A model generated the notes under the pieces. The model was not told the DNA's origin. It searched no databases and was given only the letters and a program-made list of their open reading frames with translations. A DNA stretch of 64,000 bases from JAHEKD01 sp965215945 (GTDB lineage Bacteria; Pseudomonadota; Gammaproteobacteria; Arenicellales; JAHEKD01), in NCBI GenBank assembly GCA_965215945.1, contig CBDCFC010000026.1, forward strand, positions 62,001-126,000, in the 5' to 3' direction. Of the stretch, positions 16,107 through 25,499 are shown in pieces. The number at the start of each line of letters is the position of its first letter. Position 1 is the stretch's first letter. The translations under genes and the position numbers were made by a program.

Positions 16107-16746
16107 GTTCCGTTTTGTTTAACTGATATAGATAAACATTTCTCGAAGCAAATTGACGTTTTCTCGAATAAAGGGGAACATCCCGCATTTTCAGCACAGT
16201 AGATTCAACGCTTGGTTTCGATTCGCTATAGACTGTGCCAGAATACGGTTCAATTATGGAAAATGCACTTTCAAAATCTACCGCATCGATTGTTTCCTCA
16301 TATAGCGGCCTAGACAAGGCACATGAACGCCTTCCAAGAAAGGGAGTATAAACAGGATTGTTGATAGCGTGTATCAAATCATCACAGGTGATCAGAGCAT
16401 CTTCCTGTACTTCCAATAAAACAGTATAAACAGCATCACAAAGGTATTCTCGATGTGATACAACTGGATCTTTTCTTGGTTTGCCATCTACTTTCCTTGG
16501 ATTTAAAACAGTATGATAGTCTATGATCCGCTGCGGAGTCGCATCAGAACGCACTGCTATTTTTACACTTGATGCAAGTGCTTCCAGGCCTTTAATATCA
16601 TTTCTGTCAACACCCAAACAAGCTGCCAGTAATCCAAGAACACCACTGCGAGTAGGGACTAACTCAGTATGGCGCAAATCCTCGTAGGTATGACCTCCCC
16701 ATGCTTGCAAAACACCCTGCAGCTTTAGAACTAAAAATTTCTTCAC
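16087..16746 (-). CDS. cas5e: Cas5e (CasD), Cascade subunit
   Basis: This 219-residue RAMP protein starts FLVLKLQGVLQAWGGHTY and contains the GVLGLLAACLGVDR helix typical of Cas5e. In Cascade it caps the 5' handle of the crRNA and joins Cse1 to the Cas7 backbone. It overlaps cas7e by 4 bases upstream and cas6e by 20 bases downstream, so it is part of a tightly coupled operon. Length is normal for the family. Confidence 0.96.
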   Translation of the reverse strand: MKKFLVLKLQGVLQAWGGHTYEDLRHTELVPTRSGVLGLLAACLGVDRNDIKGLEALASSVKIAVRSDATPQRIIDYHTVLNPRKVDGKPRKDPVVSHREYLCDAVYTVLLEVQEDALITCDDLIHAINNPVYTPFLGRRSCALSRPLYEETIDAVDFESAFSIIEPYSGTVYSESKPSVESTVLKMRDVPLYSRKRQFASRNVYLYQLNKTELENVSE

Positions 16747-17900
16747 ATGGGTGCTCCTTTAGCATCCTGAGCAATCCAATTTTCAAGCTCGGCCAGCGAA
16801 CTAAATGAGGTAATATCCTTAGAATCTTTCAGTTTGTTATCGTTTTTTTCTCCAATCTGAAATGCAGCAACTTTTTCGTCCAAACCATAACCAGAATGAA
16901 CATTACTCCAATAATCCTTCAATGCCTGAATAGAAGGAGCTAAGAAGCCCCTATTATTTTCAACTGGTTTTTCAAATGCATTGGCAAGTGAAACAGGAAT
17001 ATCAGTGAAACTGACCAAAACATAATCCGCCAAATTAAATGGTGCTGTACTTTGGTTTTTAGCCGTTGGCACAACAGTTGCCAGCATATGTAACACATGT
17101 TTAGAGATTTCCAATGCACGCTCTCTGGTTGCTCCCCCAAGATTTTTTTGTAAGTGTGGTATGTTTATGCTGGCATAACGATAAAAAACACCCGAACTGA
17201 ACTCCTGAGTATTTAGGTGCCCAGACCCTTGTTCGCCTTGCCCTTCTTCAGTTTCGCCGATAATGCGCTGATCTTTTTCATCCTCAACCAAATCATCTAC
17301 AGCAGTAAACCAATCTATATCACCATCAATTGCATGCGTAGTAATCGTATGTGCTAATGCCATTGCACCGTCCATATTACTCATTAGACCTGAAGTAGCC
17401 ATTCGACCAGAGAGGGCGATATCAATTGCAGAACCTAAAGCTTGCCTTAATGGCTGGGCGTCTTTTTCAATTTGCTTAGCTAACTTCTTTTTATCAGCTT
17501 CTTGCCCTGCCTTTTCAATTTGATCGCAAAAATAGGCTACTTCTTCAATGACCCACGGTGCAACTGCAATACTCGAAACTGATAATTCAGATAATCCTTC
17601 TTTGCCTGAAATCCATTCTAATGCCTGAATTATTCGTTGTTCAGAATAACGGTCCGCTAATGCTTCGACATATTTTTTTTGTAGCCTCCCTAATTCCCGA
17701 GTGCGATCAGAGGGTTGTCCTAAATACTCGGCATAATATTTGCTTTTTCGGATTGCTCGTTTTAACGACTGCGAAGAAATTCGCACACGACGCACACCAC
17801 CAAAAATTGCTGACTTTTGCATATTCATGTCATCTCGATTGAGACAGGATGGACTATGCGAAATTAAAACGTGGAAATTGACAAAATTTTTGTTGCTCAT
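16743..17900 (-). CDS. cas7e: Cas7e (CasC/Cse4), Cascade backbone subunit
   Basis: The 385-residue protein starts at the ATG at 17900 (MSNKNFVNFHVLISHSPSCL), preceded by AGGA; the open frame to 18023 overlaps cse2 and has no Cas7 sequence. Family landmarks are the SCLNRDD segment, RRVRISSQSLKRAIR near residue 45, and GRMATSGLMSNMDGAMALAHTITTHAI in the middle. Six copies form the crRNA-binding backbone of Cascade. It sits 10 bases after cse2 and overlaps cas5e by 4. Confidence 0.96.
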   Translation of the reverse strand: MSNKNFVNFHVLISHSPSCLNRDDMNMQKSAIFGGVRRVRISSQSLKRAIRKSKYYAEYLGQPSDRTRELGRLQKKYVEALADRYSEQRIIQALEWISGKEGLSELSVSSIAVAPWVIEEVAYFCDQIEKAGQEADKKKLAKQIEKDAQPLRQALGSAIDIALSGRMATSGLMSNMDGAMALAHTITTHAIDGDIDWFTAVDDLVEDEKDQRIIGETEEGQGEQGSGHLNTQEFSSGVFYRYASINIPHLQKNLGGATRERALEISKHVLHMLATVVPTAKNQSTAPFNLADYVLVSFTDIPVSLANAFEKPVENNRGFLAPSIQALKDYWSNVHSGYGLDEKVAAFQIGEKNDNKLKDSKDITSFSSLAELENWIAQDAKGAPM

Positions 17901-17910
17901 AATTGAATTC

Positions 17911-18348
17911 CTAATTTTGGGGAGTAAGATGAAGGAAATAATTTTCCAACAAGCGACGTTTCTTCTGGTCATTCCAGAAATAAAGCATTTCACCAAAGTC
18001 CTGCCAATCCAACGTTGGCTCAACTTGTTGTATCAGGCGTCGCAGTTGTATTATGTCATTCGGTGTACTGGAACGGACAACCTGAAATAAACGTTGTTCA
18101 CTAACTTTGTTTACAAGCTGCTCTCCAAGCGAAAGTGCCTCAAATGAATGTTTAACGAAGGGTAGAAAATAAACCACTCGCTGCCAACTGGCGCTTGTTT
18201 TTACACCGGGAAGCAAACGATAAAATGCCGGTAACATCGCTAACACCTCTGGTGAAGATACACGGCGCAACTCAGCTTGATGACCTTTACTCAACTTATC
18301 ATAACGTTGTACCAACACCACAAAATCAAGCTTATTTTTTTTATTCAT
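17911..18348 (-). CDS. cse2: Cse2 (CasB), Cascade small subunit
   Basis: This 145-residue helical protein has the RRVSSPEVL segment, YRLLPG and a C-terminal DWQDFGEMLYFWNDQKKRRLLENYFLH. The ending is typical for Cse2, where it packs against the target strand as a dimer. It overlaps the cse1 stop by 4 bases. Identification rests on both these motifs and its fixed position between cse1 and cas7e. Confidence 0.93.
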   Translation of the reverse strand: MNKKNKLDFVVLVQRYDKLSKGHQAELRRVSSPEVLAMLPAFYRLLPGVKTSASWQRVVYFLPFVKHSFEALSLGEQLVNKVSEQRLFQVVRSSTPNDIIQLRRLIQQVEPTLDWQDFGEMLYFWNDQKKRRLLENYFLHLTPQN

Positions 18349-19832
18349 ACAGTCTCTCCTTTAATATCTTTGAATGCTTTGCCTAAAGTTGTTTTGCTTA
18401 TTGCCAGAGCCTTAATCATTTTGGGTTCATGGCTATAAGGATGTGTTACTTGTGCAAATATTTGCCAACTCAGGCGGATTAATTCATCTCTGAATAAAAC
18501 AATTTGTTGAGTGCCAGTAGCCCAATCCATTTCCCATAATGCACGATGTATTAATGGTTCAGATTGATGGTAAAAGATAGCCTCAGCTTTTTGATGGATA
18601 CCCTCCACGCCTGATGCCTTAGCAAAACCATAAAGTTTATTGCGTAAGACAGTTTTAATTTCCAATGCGGTTTTTACAAAATTCTCGATCTGGGCACCGT
18701 TTTTGTCCCAGCCAGCGTTTAATAGAAACAAATCATGGCGACGTTGTAGAATGGAGGCTTGTTTGTTCCGATAACCTCCAACAATCAATGAATCTGAGGC
18801 CGCCAACTCATGGAACTGTCTGACTACTTGTGCTGGCCTATAAGCCTCTTTTTTGCCTTCAGATTTAATAAGAAAATGATTAAGTTGAGTCCAAGCTGGT
18901 GCCGTGGTTGTAAATGATAGGTATCTCTCGGATTTATCTTTTAAGTTGATTTGTCTTGGAGAATGAGGATGTATCCAACGACCCTGAATATCATACCCAC
19001 CAGTTTTAAAGCTCCCAAACTTTTGAAGTTTAAAGCCAGTTACTAGTGGTTCATCAACATTGATATTATAAAATTGACAAGTATTATTATAATTAGAGTA
19101 AGTTAACTCGATATGCATTGGTTGCCAGAATAGCCCTCTTAACAATCCAATTTCGTGGGCGTTAATCTTCGATTTGGCTTTGATTGGATCAACCCAGGTT
19201 GGCCTGTCGTTAACTTTAAGCTGCTCATAATTGGGCATAATTTTGAGTAGACTCAGTTTATGTAGCACATTAAACCAAATCGTATGCCGTAATGAATCAG
19301 CAGCTATTAATGTTGTTATTGGTGAACGTTGTGATAGGACTCGCAATCCATCTTTTATCCCGCCTCCATATGTACAATTCACTGCTTGATTGAACAAAAA
19401 GATTGCCGCCGCTGACTCACTCACCGCATTAATTTCCCTGGAATCATTAAAAAAAGCATGGTTGTTCCCTTCCGGTAAACCTACTAACAACTTTTGGATC
19501 GGAGTGATTTTTTTTGCACATACATCTCTAACCTGCATAAACGGTATATCAGCGTGTTTCAGATCAAACCAATCAATAAATTTTTGAATGCCTTGCTGAT
19601 ATTCTTCTCCGTCCAAGGGCTCACCTATACGTTGTCGCCATTCTTTTTTGTCTTCTGGTAAAAATAAAACTTGTGTTAAACAAACCAGCAACTGTAAGCA
19701 CGCAAGTTCCATATCGTCTCTTGACAGAGCTATCTCACAAGCCTCATCATTACATAAAACATCTTCGAGAGTGATCAGTTTTGTTTTTGAACTCTCCTGT
19801 ATAGGAATCCACGGGTCAGTCAGTAAATTCAT
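18345..19832 (-). CDS. cse1: Cse1 (CasA), Cascade large subunit
   Basis: This 495-residue protein begins MNLLTDPWIPI, the diagnostic Cse1 N-terminus. It continues with LEDVLCNDEACEIALSRDD, and LLVCLTQVLF. Cse1 recognises the PAM and recruits Cas3. The glycine-rich segment around GGGIKDGLRVLSQRSP (residues about 155-170) corresponds to the region that contacts the PAM in E. coli. The start lies 1 base beyond the cas3 stop (TGAAATG), so cas3 and Cascade genes form one transcription unit. Confidence 0.96.
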   Translation of the reverse strand: MNLLTDPWIPIQESSKTKLITLEDVLCNDEACEIALSRDDMELACLQLLVCLTQVLFLPEDKKEWRQRIGEPLDGEEYQQGIQKFIDWFDLKHADIPFMQVRDVCAKKITPIQKLLVGLPEGNNHAFFNDSREINAVSESAAAIFLFNQAVNCTYGGGIKDGLRVLSQRSPITTLIAADSLRHTIWFNVLHKLSLLKIMPNYEQLKVNDRPTWVDPIKAKSKINAHEIGLLRGLFWQPMHIELTYSNYNNTCQFYNINVDEPLVTGFKLQKFGSFKTGGYDIQGRWIHPHSPRQINLKDKSERYLSFTTTAPAWTQLNHFLIKSEGKKEAYRPAQVVRQFHELAASDSLIVGGYRNKQASILQRRHDLFLLNAGWDKNGAQIENFVKTALEIKTVLRNKLYGFAKASGVEGIHQKAEAIFYHQSEPLIHRALWEMDWATGTQQIVLFRDELIRLSWQIFAQVTHPYSHEPKMIKALAISKTTLGKAFKDIKGETV

Positions 19833-19833
19833 T

Positions 19834-22632
19834 TCATGATTGCTCCATCATCAAACCTGTTTCAGGTGTATAAGTAAAAACTGCCTTATTACTTATGTAA
19901 CACCATGGGCTTTGTCCATCCGTCTTCATAACCAACCAGATAAGGCCGTCTCTTTCTTGAGGTAATCCCTTATTTTTCCATGATGCAGGCACCGGGACTG
20001 TATTCATCATAATCTCCTCAGCCTGCTCCCACTCCTCCAAGGCAGAGATGGGAGTTAAGGTATCCAGAAAACACAACCCGTCAGATGATTCCACAACTGG
20101 AACAATATTCAGGTTCATTTCCCCATCGCGGGTTAATAAACTTACCTTATTGTCATCATCATTCCAAACATTGTGCACATCTGTCATGTGATGTGCACTT
20201 AAGTGACTTGCATAATCTGCTGCAAAAAATTCCTCATATTCTTTTATGATCTCTTCTGGTTCTTCACTCCAAGGCTTTTCACAATAAGCTTTTTCAATCA
20301 ACGGGCGATACACATCCGGAAATGAGAACGTAGGATTTTTTCGAACCAATTGTTCTGTACGCCACAAGATTCTTGAATTTGGTGCATTCTTGTTTCCGTA
20401 AATTAGTTTGTGTAACTCATATTGCCGGTTTTCGGGCAACAATACGGTACATTGCGGCTGGTCAAAGCCTTTCGGTCTATTTCGATCATGGCGATGTAAA
20501 CGGCCCAGACGCTGGAATAACAAATCAACCGGACAGAGTTGAGTTAGCATCCAGTCAAAATCCAGGTCAAGACTTTGCTCAACAACCTGAGTCGCGACTA
20601 AAATTCGGCCTCTTTTACTTTCACTAGTTTTGCCATATGCTTCTAGTACGTGTTCTTCTTTCGCCTGTCTATCTTTAAATCGGAATCGTGAGTGAAATAG
20701 GTCAACAGGCAAAGTTGTTTTTTCAATCAACCTAAGTCTAAGCTCCTGGGCATCAGCTACCAGATTGCAAATAATAACGACATTCGCACCTTTTTGAGCC
20801 GCCCCGACAATCTGAATTAGCAGTTCATCATCAGGCAATACATCAGAGGTTTCTCTCCAGGCTATTTGCACCTCCTTACACCCAGGTAACTTTGCAAGCC
20901 GCTGTTTCTCAGTGTCCGAAAGCGCAAATTTTTCAGTATTTCTTCCGCTAGCATGGGTAATAAGCGGGTAATCATCATTCAGTGAAATGGATTCACTATC
21001 CCCGTCCCAAGCGTTGATTAAAGCTTTCCTTTGGTGTGCAGGCAATGTAGCTGAAAGCAGTATGACACTTCCATACATATTTTTCTGGTGTTGCAGAACT
21101 TTGTTTAATAAACCATACATATAGCTATCATAAGCATGGACCTCATCAATAATCAGCACACTTTTTCCTATGCCAAAACCACGTACAAATCGGTGTCTTA
21201 CTGGTAAAACGGATATTAAAACCTGGTCTACAGTGCAAACACCAATTTGACCTAAGAAAACCCGTTTCCGGCTTTGACTTAGCCAGCGTGCGCATTGAAC
21301 AGCAGCTTCCATTTCATGCTCTGCATCTTGTAGTGTTTGTCTGGAGGCGTTATTTTTTAAATCTGTGAAATGGGGATTAAATCCTGCCTTACCATGCGCT
21401 AACACCATATCTGTATTCTCAAATAAGTTCCCAGCCACATCCAGCAAGCGTTTTAGCATGGCATTTGCCGTGGCCTGTGTGGGCAATGCGAATACGATAC
21501 TTTCTACAATCCCTTTCACTAATAAATGACTTGCATAGGCCAAGGCCGCCTCAGTTTTTCCAGAACCTGTCGATGCTTCCATCAACGTTAAACCTGATTG
21601 AATCGGCAACTTCTCAACCAGAATTTGTATTTGTCGTAGTTCAGAAAGTTGAGGGAAAAGATCAGCTATTCCACCTTTTGTTATTGTTTTAGATAACAAA
21701 CCAGTTTCAGCGATCAATGTTCGGGCGATTTCCTTACGCTTCTCAAGATAATCAGACAGCGGTTCCTCTGCATTCTGAAACGTAAATCTATCTTCTCCGT
21801 CGCGATTATGAGTAGTCGACCCTAGCCAATCACATACTGAACAAAAACCCGCAAGAAATAATAGGTCTACCGGTGGAGGCACGTCGTCAATTGATAATTC
21901 AGCGGGTTTCAGGAATAACTTTTCCAACTCGGAAACATAAAAGAACCGGGCTTGTCGGTCATATTCAAGAATATCTGGAGATGTCAGTGGTTTGCTAAGA
22001 CCACTACAATCTATGGGTTCTTTTCCATGATGTCCCGCTACTGCCTGGAGCCACGGTTTCCACGCTTCCCGTCGTTCTTCACCTGGAGCCTCTTCCCACA
22101 CATTCTCTGGCGGCTTCCATTCCATTTGCTGAGCAAAATCCTCATATACCCAGAAGTAGGCATATTCACCATGCCAGTAGTTTCTCACGATTACGGCTTC
22201 GGGTATATCAAGCCTTGTACCCTGTCGTAATTTTTCTAAAACTCTGGGAGCTTTTAGCTGGAAGCGAATATCAAATTTTCCCAGATCATGCAAAGCTATA
22301 AAAAACAGTATCCATGCCATAACTTGATGGGTCTCTTGTTGAGCAATATCAACGAATCGTTGCCTAACAACAGAGCTTTTTTTAAGCCAAATTGCCGAAA
22401 CCGCCGCCACATCCAACGAGTGGTAAACCAACAAATGATAAGCGGGATAAGGTTTGTCAGATTTTACTTTCCGCCAATTATATTTTCCCGCTCGTTTATG
22501 TAATTCTGATTTAGAAATATTATAACGAGCAGCTATTTCTTCGTCGGAACCTCTTCTTAGGCAATAATCAACTTCGATCGATTTCTTGGCTTTGCCCCAG
22601 TATTTGAAATAGCTTTTTGATTTATTGTTCAG
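19834..22632 (-). CDS. cas3: Cas3, type I-E helicase-nuclease (start unusual)
   Basis: The conserved HD nuclease motif is in FFIALHDLGKFDIRF. The SF2 helicase shows EASTGSGKTEAAL (Walker A), LIIDEVHAYD (DEVH box), LLSATLPA and QRLGRLHRHDR (motif VI). Cas3 is recruited by Cse1-bound Cascade and degrades target DNA. The first in-frame ATG/GTG/TTG is a TTG at 22434, just before VYHSLDVAAV, but the frame stays open upstream and encodes the family N-terminal motif YFKYWGKAKK. I therefore extend to a CTG at 22632 (932 residues, normal length), with a weak AGG upstream. Between YWGK and the HD start are about 35 extra residues resembling a helix-turn-helix (SDEEIAARYNISKSEL). Cas3 heads the cas operon. 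Confidence 0.9.
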   Translation of the reverse strand: MNNKSKSYFKYWGKAKKSIEVDYCLRRGSDEEIAARYNISKSELHKRAGKYNWRKVKSDKPYPAYHLLVYHSLDVAAVSAIWLKKSSVVRQRFVDIAQQETHQVMAWILFFIALHDLGKFDIRFQLKAPRVLEKLRQGTRLDIPEAVIVRNYWHGEYAYFWVYEDFAQQMEWKPPENVWEEAPGEERREAWKPWLQAVAGHHGKEPIDCSGLSKPLTSPDILEYDRQARFFYVSELEKLFLKPAELSIDDVPPPVDLLFLAGFCSVCDWLGSTTHNRDGEDRFTFQNAEEPLSDYLEKRKEIARTLIAETGLLSKTITKGGIADLFPQLSELRQIQILVEKLPIQSGLTLMEASTGSGKTEAALAYASHLLVKGIVESIVFALPTQATANAMLKRLLDVAGNLFENTDMVLAHGKAGFNPHFTDLKNNASRQTLQDAEHEMEAAVQCARWLSQSRKRVFLGQIGVCTVDQVLISVLPVRHRFVRGFGIGKSVLIIDEVHAYDSYMYGLLNKVLQHQKNMYGSVILLSATLPAHQRKALINAWDGDSESISLNDDYPLITHASGRNTEKFALSDTEKQRLAKLPGCKEVQIAWRETSDVLPDDELLIQIVGAAQKGANVVIICNLVADAQELRLRLIEKTTLPVDLFHSRFRFKDRQAKEEHVLEAYGKTSESKRGRILVATQVVEQSLDLDFDWMLTQLCPVDLLFQRLGRLHRHDRNRPKGFDQPQCTVLLPENRQYELHKLIYGNKNAPNSRILWRTEQLVRKNPTFSFPDVYRPLIEKAYCEKPWSEEPEEIIKEYEEFFAADYASHLSAHHMTDVHNVWNDDDNKVSLLTRDGEMNLNIVPVVESSDGLCFLDTLTPISALEEWEQAEEIMMNTVPVPASWKNKGLPQERDGLIWLVMKTDGQSPWCYISNKAVFTYTPETGLMMEQS

Positions 22633-23135
22633 TTGTATTGCCTGCTTTATTGATATTTTAGTTGATTGTATTATTTGTCTTAGATTTTAGCATACATCAG
22701 ATTGTAATTCATTTTCATCATTTGGCTAAAGTTTATTCAAACCGACCTAACCGAATAATTAGCCTATAAGAAATAGCGTTATCCGCATTAGGATTAATAG
22801 TTAGGATGCTTGCGTATAGCCTGGAAATAAAACGGTCAACTGCCATCCGGAAAGCCGGGCAAATTGTGGATTCCGGACCTTACGTCCAGAATGACGACTG
22901 GAGTAACGTATTGCTATCCGTACTTTACATTGTGTAATTAAACATTATGAAATCATTGTGAATCTTGGCTTTCATGAGACAGGCCGGATTACCGCAGACG
23001 TTTCACTTCTTCATTATGACAATGCTGGGTTATTTAAGGAAATTAGTACAGCTTAAAAGCGAACACTATATTTCTATAGTAAAAACTCATCCCGTTCGAA
23101 GGATATTTTTAAATATTCGGGGTGAAGTTATTGAG
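22633..23135. other. Intergenic region between cas3 and rpe
   Basis: The 503 bases should contain the cas operon promoter (minus strand). I see no clear -35/-10 pair and no credible gene. A dispersed palindromic unit (TGGATTCCGGACCT...TCCAGAATGACG, 22867-22895) lies inside. Open frames here overlap the rpe 3' end antisense and look spurious. Confidence 0.5.
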
Positions 23136-23804
23136 TTAGGTGCTGTTACTGATTTCCTCACGCATTTGGTTGATGACTTGTGCGTAGTCAGGCTCATTAA
23201 ATATTGCTGAGCCGGCCACGAATGTGTCTGCCCCTGCAGCCGCTAATTCACCAATGTTATTCACTTTGACACCGCCATCAACTTCAAGGCGAATATCTTT
23301 GCCTGAGGCATTTATCATTTCTCTGAGCAGTGCAATTTTATCGACCACGTAGGGAATGAATGATTGGCCACCGTAACCCGGATTAACCGACATCAACAAA
23401 ATCAAGTCAAGCTGATCCATAACATGATCAAGTACATTTAACGGTGTCGCCGGATTTAAAACCAGGCCACATTCAATGCCCTGCTCTTTTATCAATTGTA
23501 AAGTTCGGTCAACATGCTTTGATGCTTCGGGATGAAAGCTGATCAGTGATGCACCGGCATCAGCAAATTCCGGCACAATTCGATCCACGGGCTCTATCAT
23601 CAAATGCACGTCTATCGGCGCTTGAATTCCATAATCTCGTAAAGCCTGGCAAACCAGCGGCCCAAAACTCAAGTTCGGCACATAATGATTATCCATGACA
23701 TCAAAATGGACCCAATCTGCGCCGGCATTTAATACAGCTTCAACGTCTTCACCCAGTCGAGCAAAATCAGCGGACAAAATGGACGGCGCAATAATATGTT
23801 CCAT
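23136..23804 (-). CDS. rpe: Ribulose-phosphate 3-epimerase
   Basis: This 222-residue TIM barrel begins IIAPSILSADFARLGEDV and contains WVHFDVMDNHYVPNLSFGP, ISFHPEAS, MSVNPGYGGQSFI and LEVDGGVK, all signature segments of Rpe with the metal-binding His and Asp residues. It interconverts ribulose-5-phosphate and xylulose-5-phosphate in the pentose phosphate and Calvin cycles. It marks the return to housekeeping sequence after the CRISPR region. No operon partner lies downstream; a single-gene unit is likely. Confidence 0.97.
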   Translation of the reverse strand: MEHIIAPSILSADFARLGEDVEAVLNAGADWVHFDVMDNHYVPNLSFGPLVCQALRDYGIQAPIDVHLMIEPVDRIVPEFADAGASLISFHPEASKHVDRTLQLIKEQGIECGLVLNPATPLNVLDHVMDQLDLILLMSVNPGYGGQSFIPYVVDKIALLREMINASGKDIRLEVDGGVKVNNIGELAAAGADTFVAGSAIFNEPDYAQVINQMREEISNST

Positions 23805-23901
23805 AAACAGATCCTTACATTAATCAAGAATATTTTATGTTCGTTTCGGCACTGTCAGTTTAAGCGCATGAACACTAACCGTCTACCTATACTCAACAAT
23901 A

Positions 23902-23939
23902 CTGGATTCCGGACATCGCTTCGCGATTCCGGAATGACG
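23902..23939. repeat. Dispersed palindromic unit (TGGATTCCGG family)
   Basis: CTGGATTCCGGA and TTCCGGAATGACG flank a short centre and fold into a hairpin. Near copies are at 22867-22895 and 55961-55998. All are intergenic. This is a second repeat family, distinct from the MITE-like one. Confidence 0.6.
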
Positions 23940-23960
23940 AATGAGATTATGATCATAAAC

Positions 23961-23987
23961 AAAAAAGAGCCGGTTAAACCGGCTCTA
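23961..23987 (-). terminator. Rho-independent terminator of the Deg protease gene
   Basis: On the minus strand: GAGCCGG, TTTAA loop, CCGGCTC, then six Ts. It lies about 26 bases past the protease stop codon at 24013. The stem is strong and the T-run is on the correct side for the minus strand. Confidence 0.88.
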
Positions 23988-24012
23988 TATTATCATGTGA
24001 TCCGCAATGTAA

Positions 24013-25407
24013 CTATCTGATAACCAGGAACATTGAACCTTGTCCACGGCGGATATTCAATAATATTCGTTTGCGATCTTTCTTTGCTAAACGCTCAACA
24101 TCTTCAGGTGTTCTGACGCGTTCACGGTTTACTTCAATAATTACATCATCGGGTAATAAACCGGCTTCATCAGCAGGTGAACCGGGTGCTACGTCGACGA
24201 TAAGTACACCATCTTCACCATCCATTGCTGCTAATGACGCACCCTTCAAACGATCTGTTGCGTCTTCAACTTCCACTTCTTCGACTGAGGCGATTGAATC
24301 ATCCGGGCTGGCTTTAATCTTCGTTGTCAACTTCCGCTCTCTGCCATCACGCACATAGTGAATGTTGAGTTTGCTACCGACACGCAACAAGCCGACCGTA
24401 TTTCTCAGGCTGGCCGCACCCTTTATTTTCTTGCCATTGACTTCAGTGATTAAATCACCGGATTCAAAGCCGGCATCCGCTGCCGCCGTGCCGGGAATCA
24501 CTTCGGTTACAACCGCTCCGGTTTGACCATCAAGCCCTAACGCCTCTGCCAATTCGGGAGTCAAGTCCTGGATGTAAACACCAAGCTGTCCTCGTTTTAC
24601 TTCACCATATTCAACCAACTGATTGACTAAATCTTTGACCATGTTGACTGGAATGGCGAAACCAATACCTACATTACCTGCGCGTCCAATAATCGCAGTG
24701 TTAATACCAATTAATTCACCACGCAGATTAACCAGCGCACCACCCGAATTACCCGGATTAATTGATGCGTCGGTTTGAATAAAGTTTTCATATTCTTCGA
24801 TGTTTAAACCACTACGTCCTAAGGCACTAACAATACCTGATGTAACGGTATGACTTAAACCAAACGGATTACCAATAGCGACAACAAAATCACCGACTCG
24901 CAATGCATCTGAATCTCCGAGTGATAATGCATTCAAATTACGTGCTTTAACTTTGATTACTGCTACGTCAGTTTTCGAATCACTACCTACAACTTTGGCA
25001 TCAAATTCACGGCCGTCTTCAAGATGCACTGTAATCTCATCGGCCATTCCCACTACATGATGGTTAGTGACAATATAACCTTCATCCGCATCGATAATTA
25101 CACCGCTACCCAGACTTTGACTTCTTCTATTTCTCGGTTGCTGCGGCAAACCTTCAAAAAATCGTCTGAAAAATGGATCCTTAAGTAAGGGATTTTCCTC
25201 TGCTTTAACGGTACTGGTGGTGGAAATATTAACTACCGCCGAACTTGTATCCTCAAGCATGGGCGCCAAAGAAGGCAATTCCTGACCATTGACGGAAAAT
25301 GGCAAAGCCGCAAACGAAGGCACAGCAAAACCTAAAGAAAAAACACTTACTAGTAAAACCAGTTTGCGATTCAATCGCCTACTTAGCTTTGACGCATTCA
25401 TTGACAA
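24013..25407 (-). CDS. Do-family (DegP/DegQ) periplasmic serine endoprotease
   Basis: This 464-residue protein has a signal peptide (about residues 1-33), a trypsin-like domain with the His117-Asp147-Ser221 triad (TNHHVVG, TDVAVIK, GNSGGALV) and two PDZ domains (about 265-350 and 385-460). It degrades and refolds misfolded envelope proteins. The two PDZ domains exclude DegS; the short region between signal and protease domain fits DegQ better than DegP. It is followed by a good terminator, so it is probably monocistronic or last in its unit. Confidence 0.93.
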   Translation of the reverse strand: MSMNASKLSRRLNRKLVLLVSVFSLGFAVPSFAALPFSVNGQELPSLAPMLEDTSSAVVNISTTSTVKAEENPLLKDPFFRRFFEGLPQQPRNRRSQSLGSGVIIDADEGYIVTNHHVVGMADEITVHLEDGREFDAKVVGSDSKTDVAVIKVKARNLNALSLGDSDALRVGDFVVAIGNPFGLSHTVTSGIVSALGRSGLNIEEYENFIQTDASINPGNSGGALVNLRGELIGINTAIIGRAGNVGIGFAIPVNMVKDLVNQLVEYGEVKRGQLGVYIQDLTPELAEALGLDGQTGAVVTEVIPGTAAADAGFESGDLITEVNGKKIKGAASLRNTVGLLRVGSKLNIHYVRDGRERKLTTKIKASPDDSIASVEEVEVEDATDRLKGASLAAMDGEDGVLIVDVAPGSPADEAGLLPDDVIIEVNRERVRTPEDVERLAKKDRKRILLNIRRGQGSMFLVIR

Positions 25408-25499
25408 GACTCCTTGTTATTTGGGTATGTTATATCGCCCGGTTACTGACATAAAACTGAATACGACGAAACCGAGTAAAAAACTTTTAACATCATTCA

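Noticed and set aside
17900..18023. Longer Cas7 start inside cse2
   Set aside because: The extra 41 residues are out-of-frame Cse2 sequence; the ATG at 17900 has AGGA upstream and the family N-terminus.
22965..23210. An 81-codon plus-strand frame upstream of and across the rpe 3' end
   Set aside because: It overlaps the conserved end of rpe antisense, has no recognisable motif and no good ribosome-binding site.
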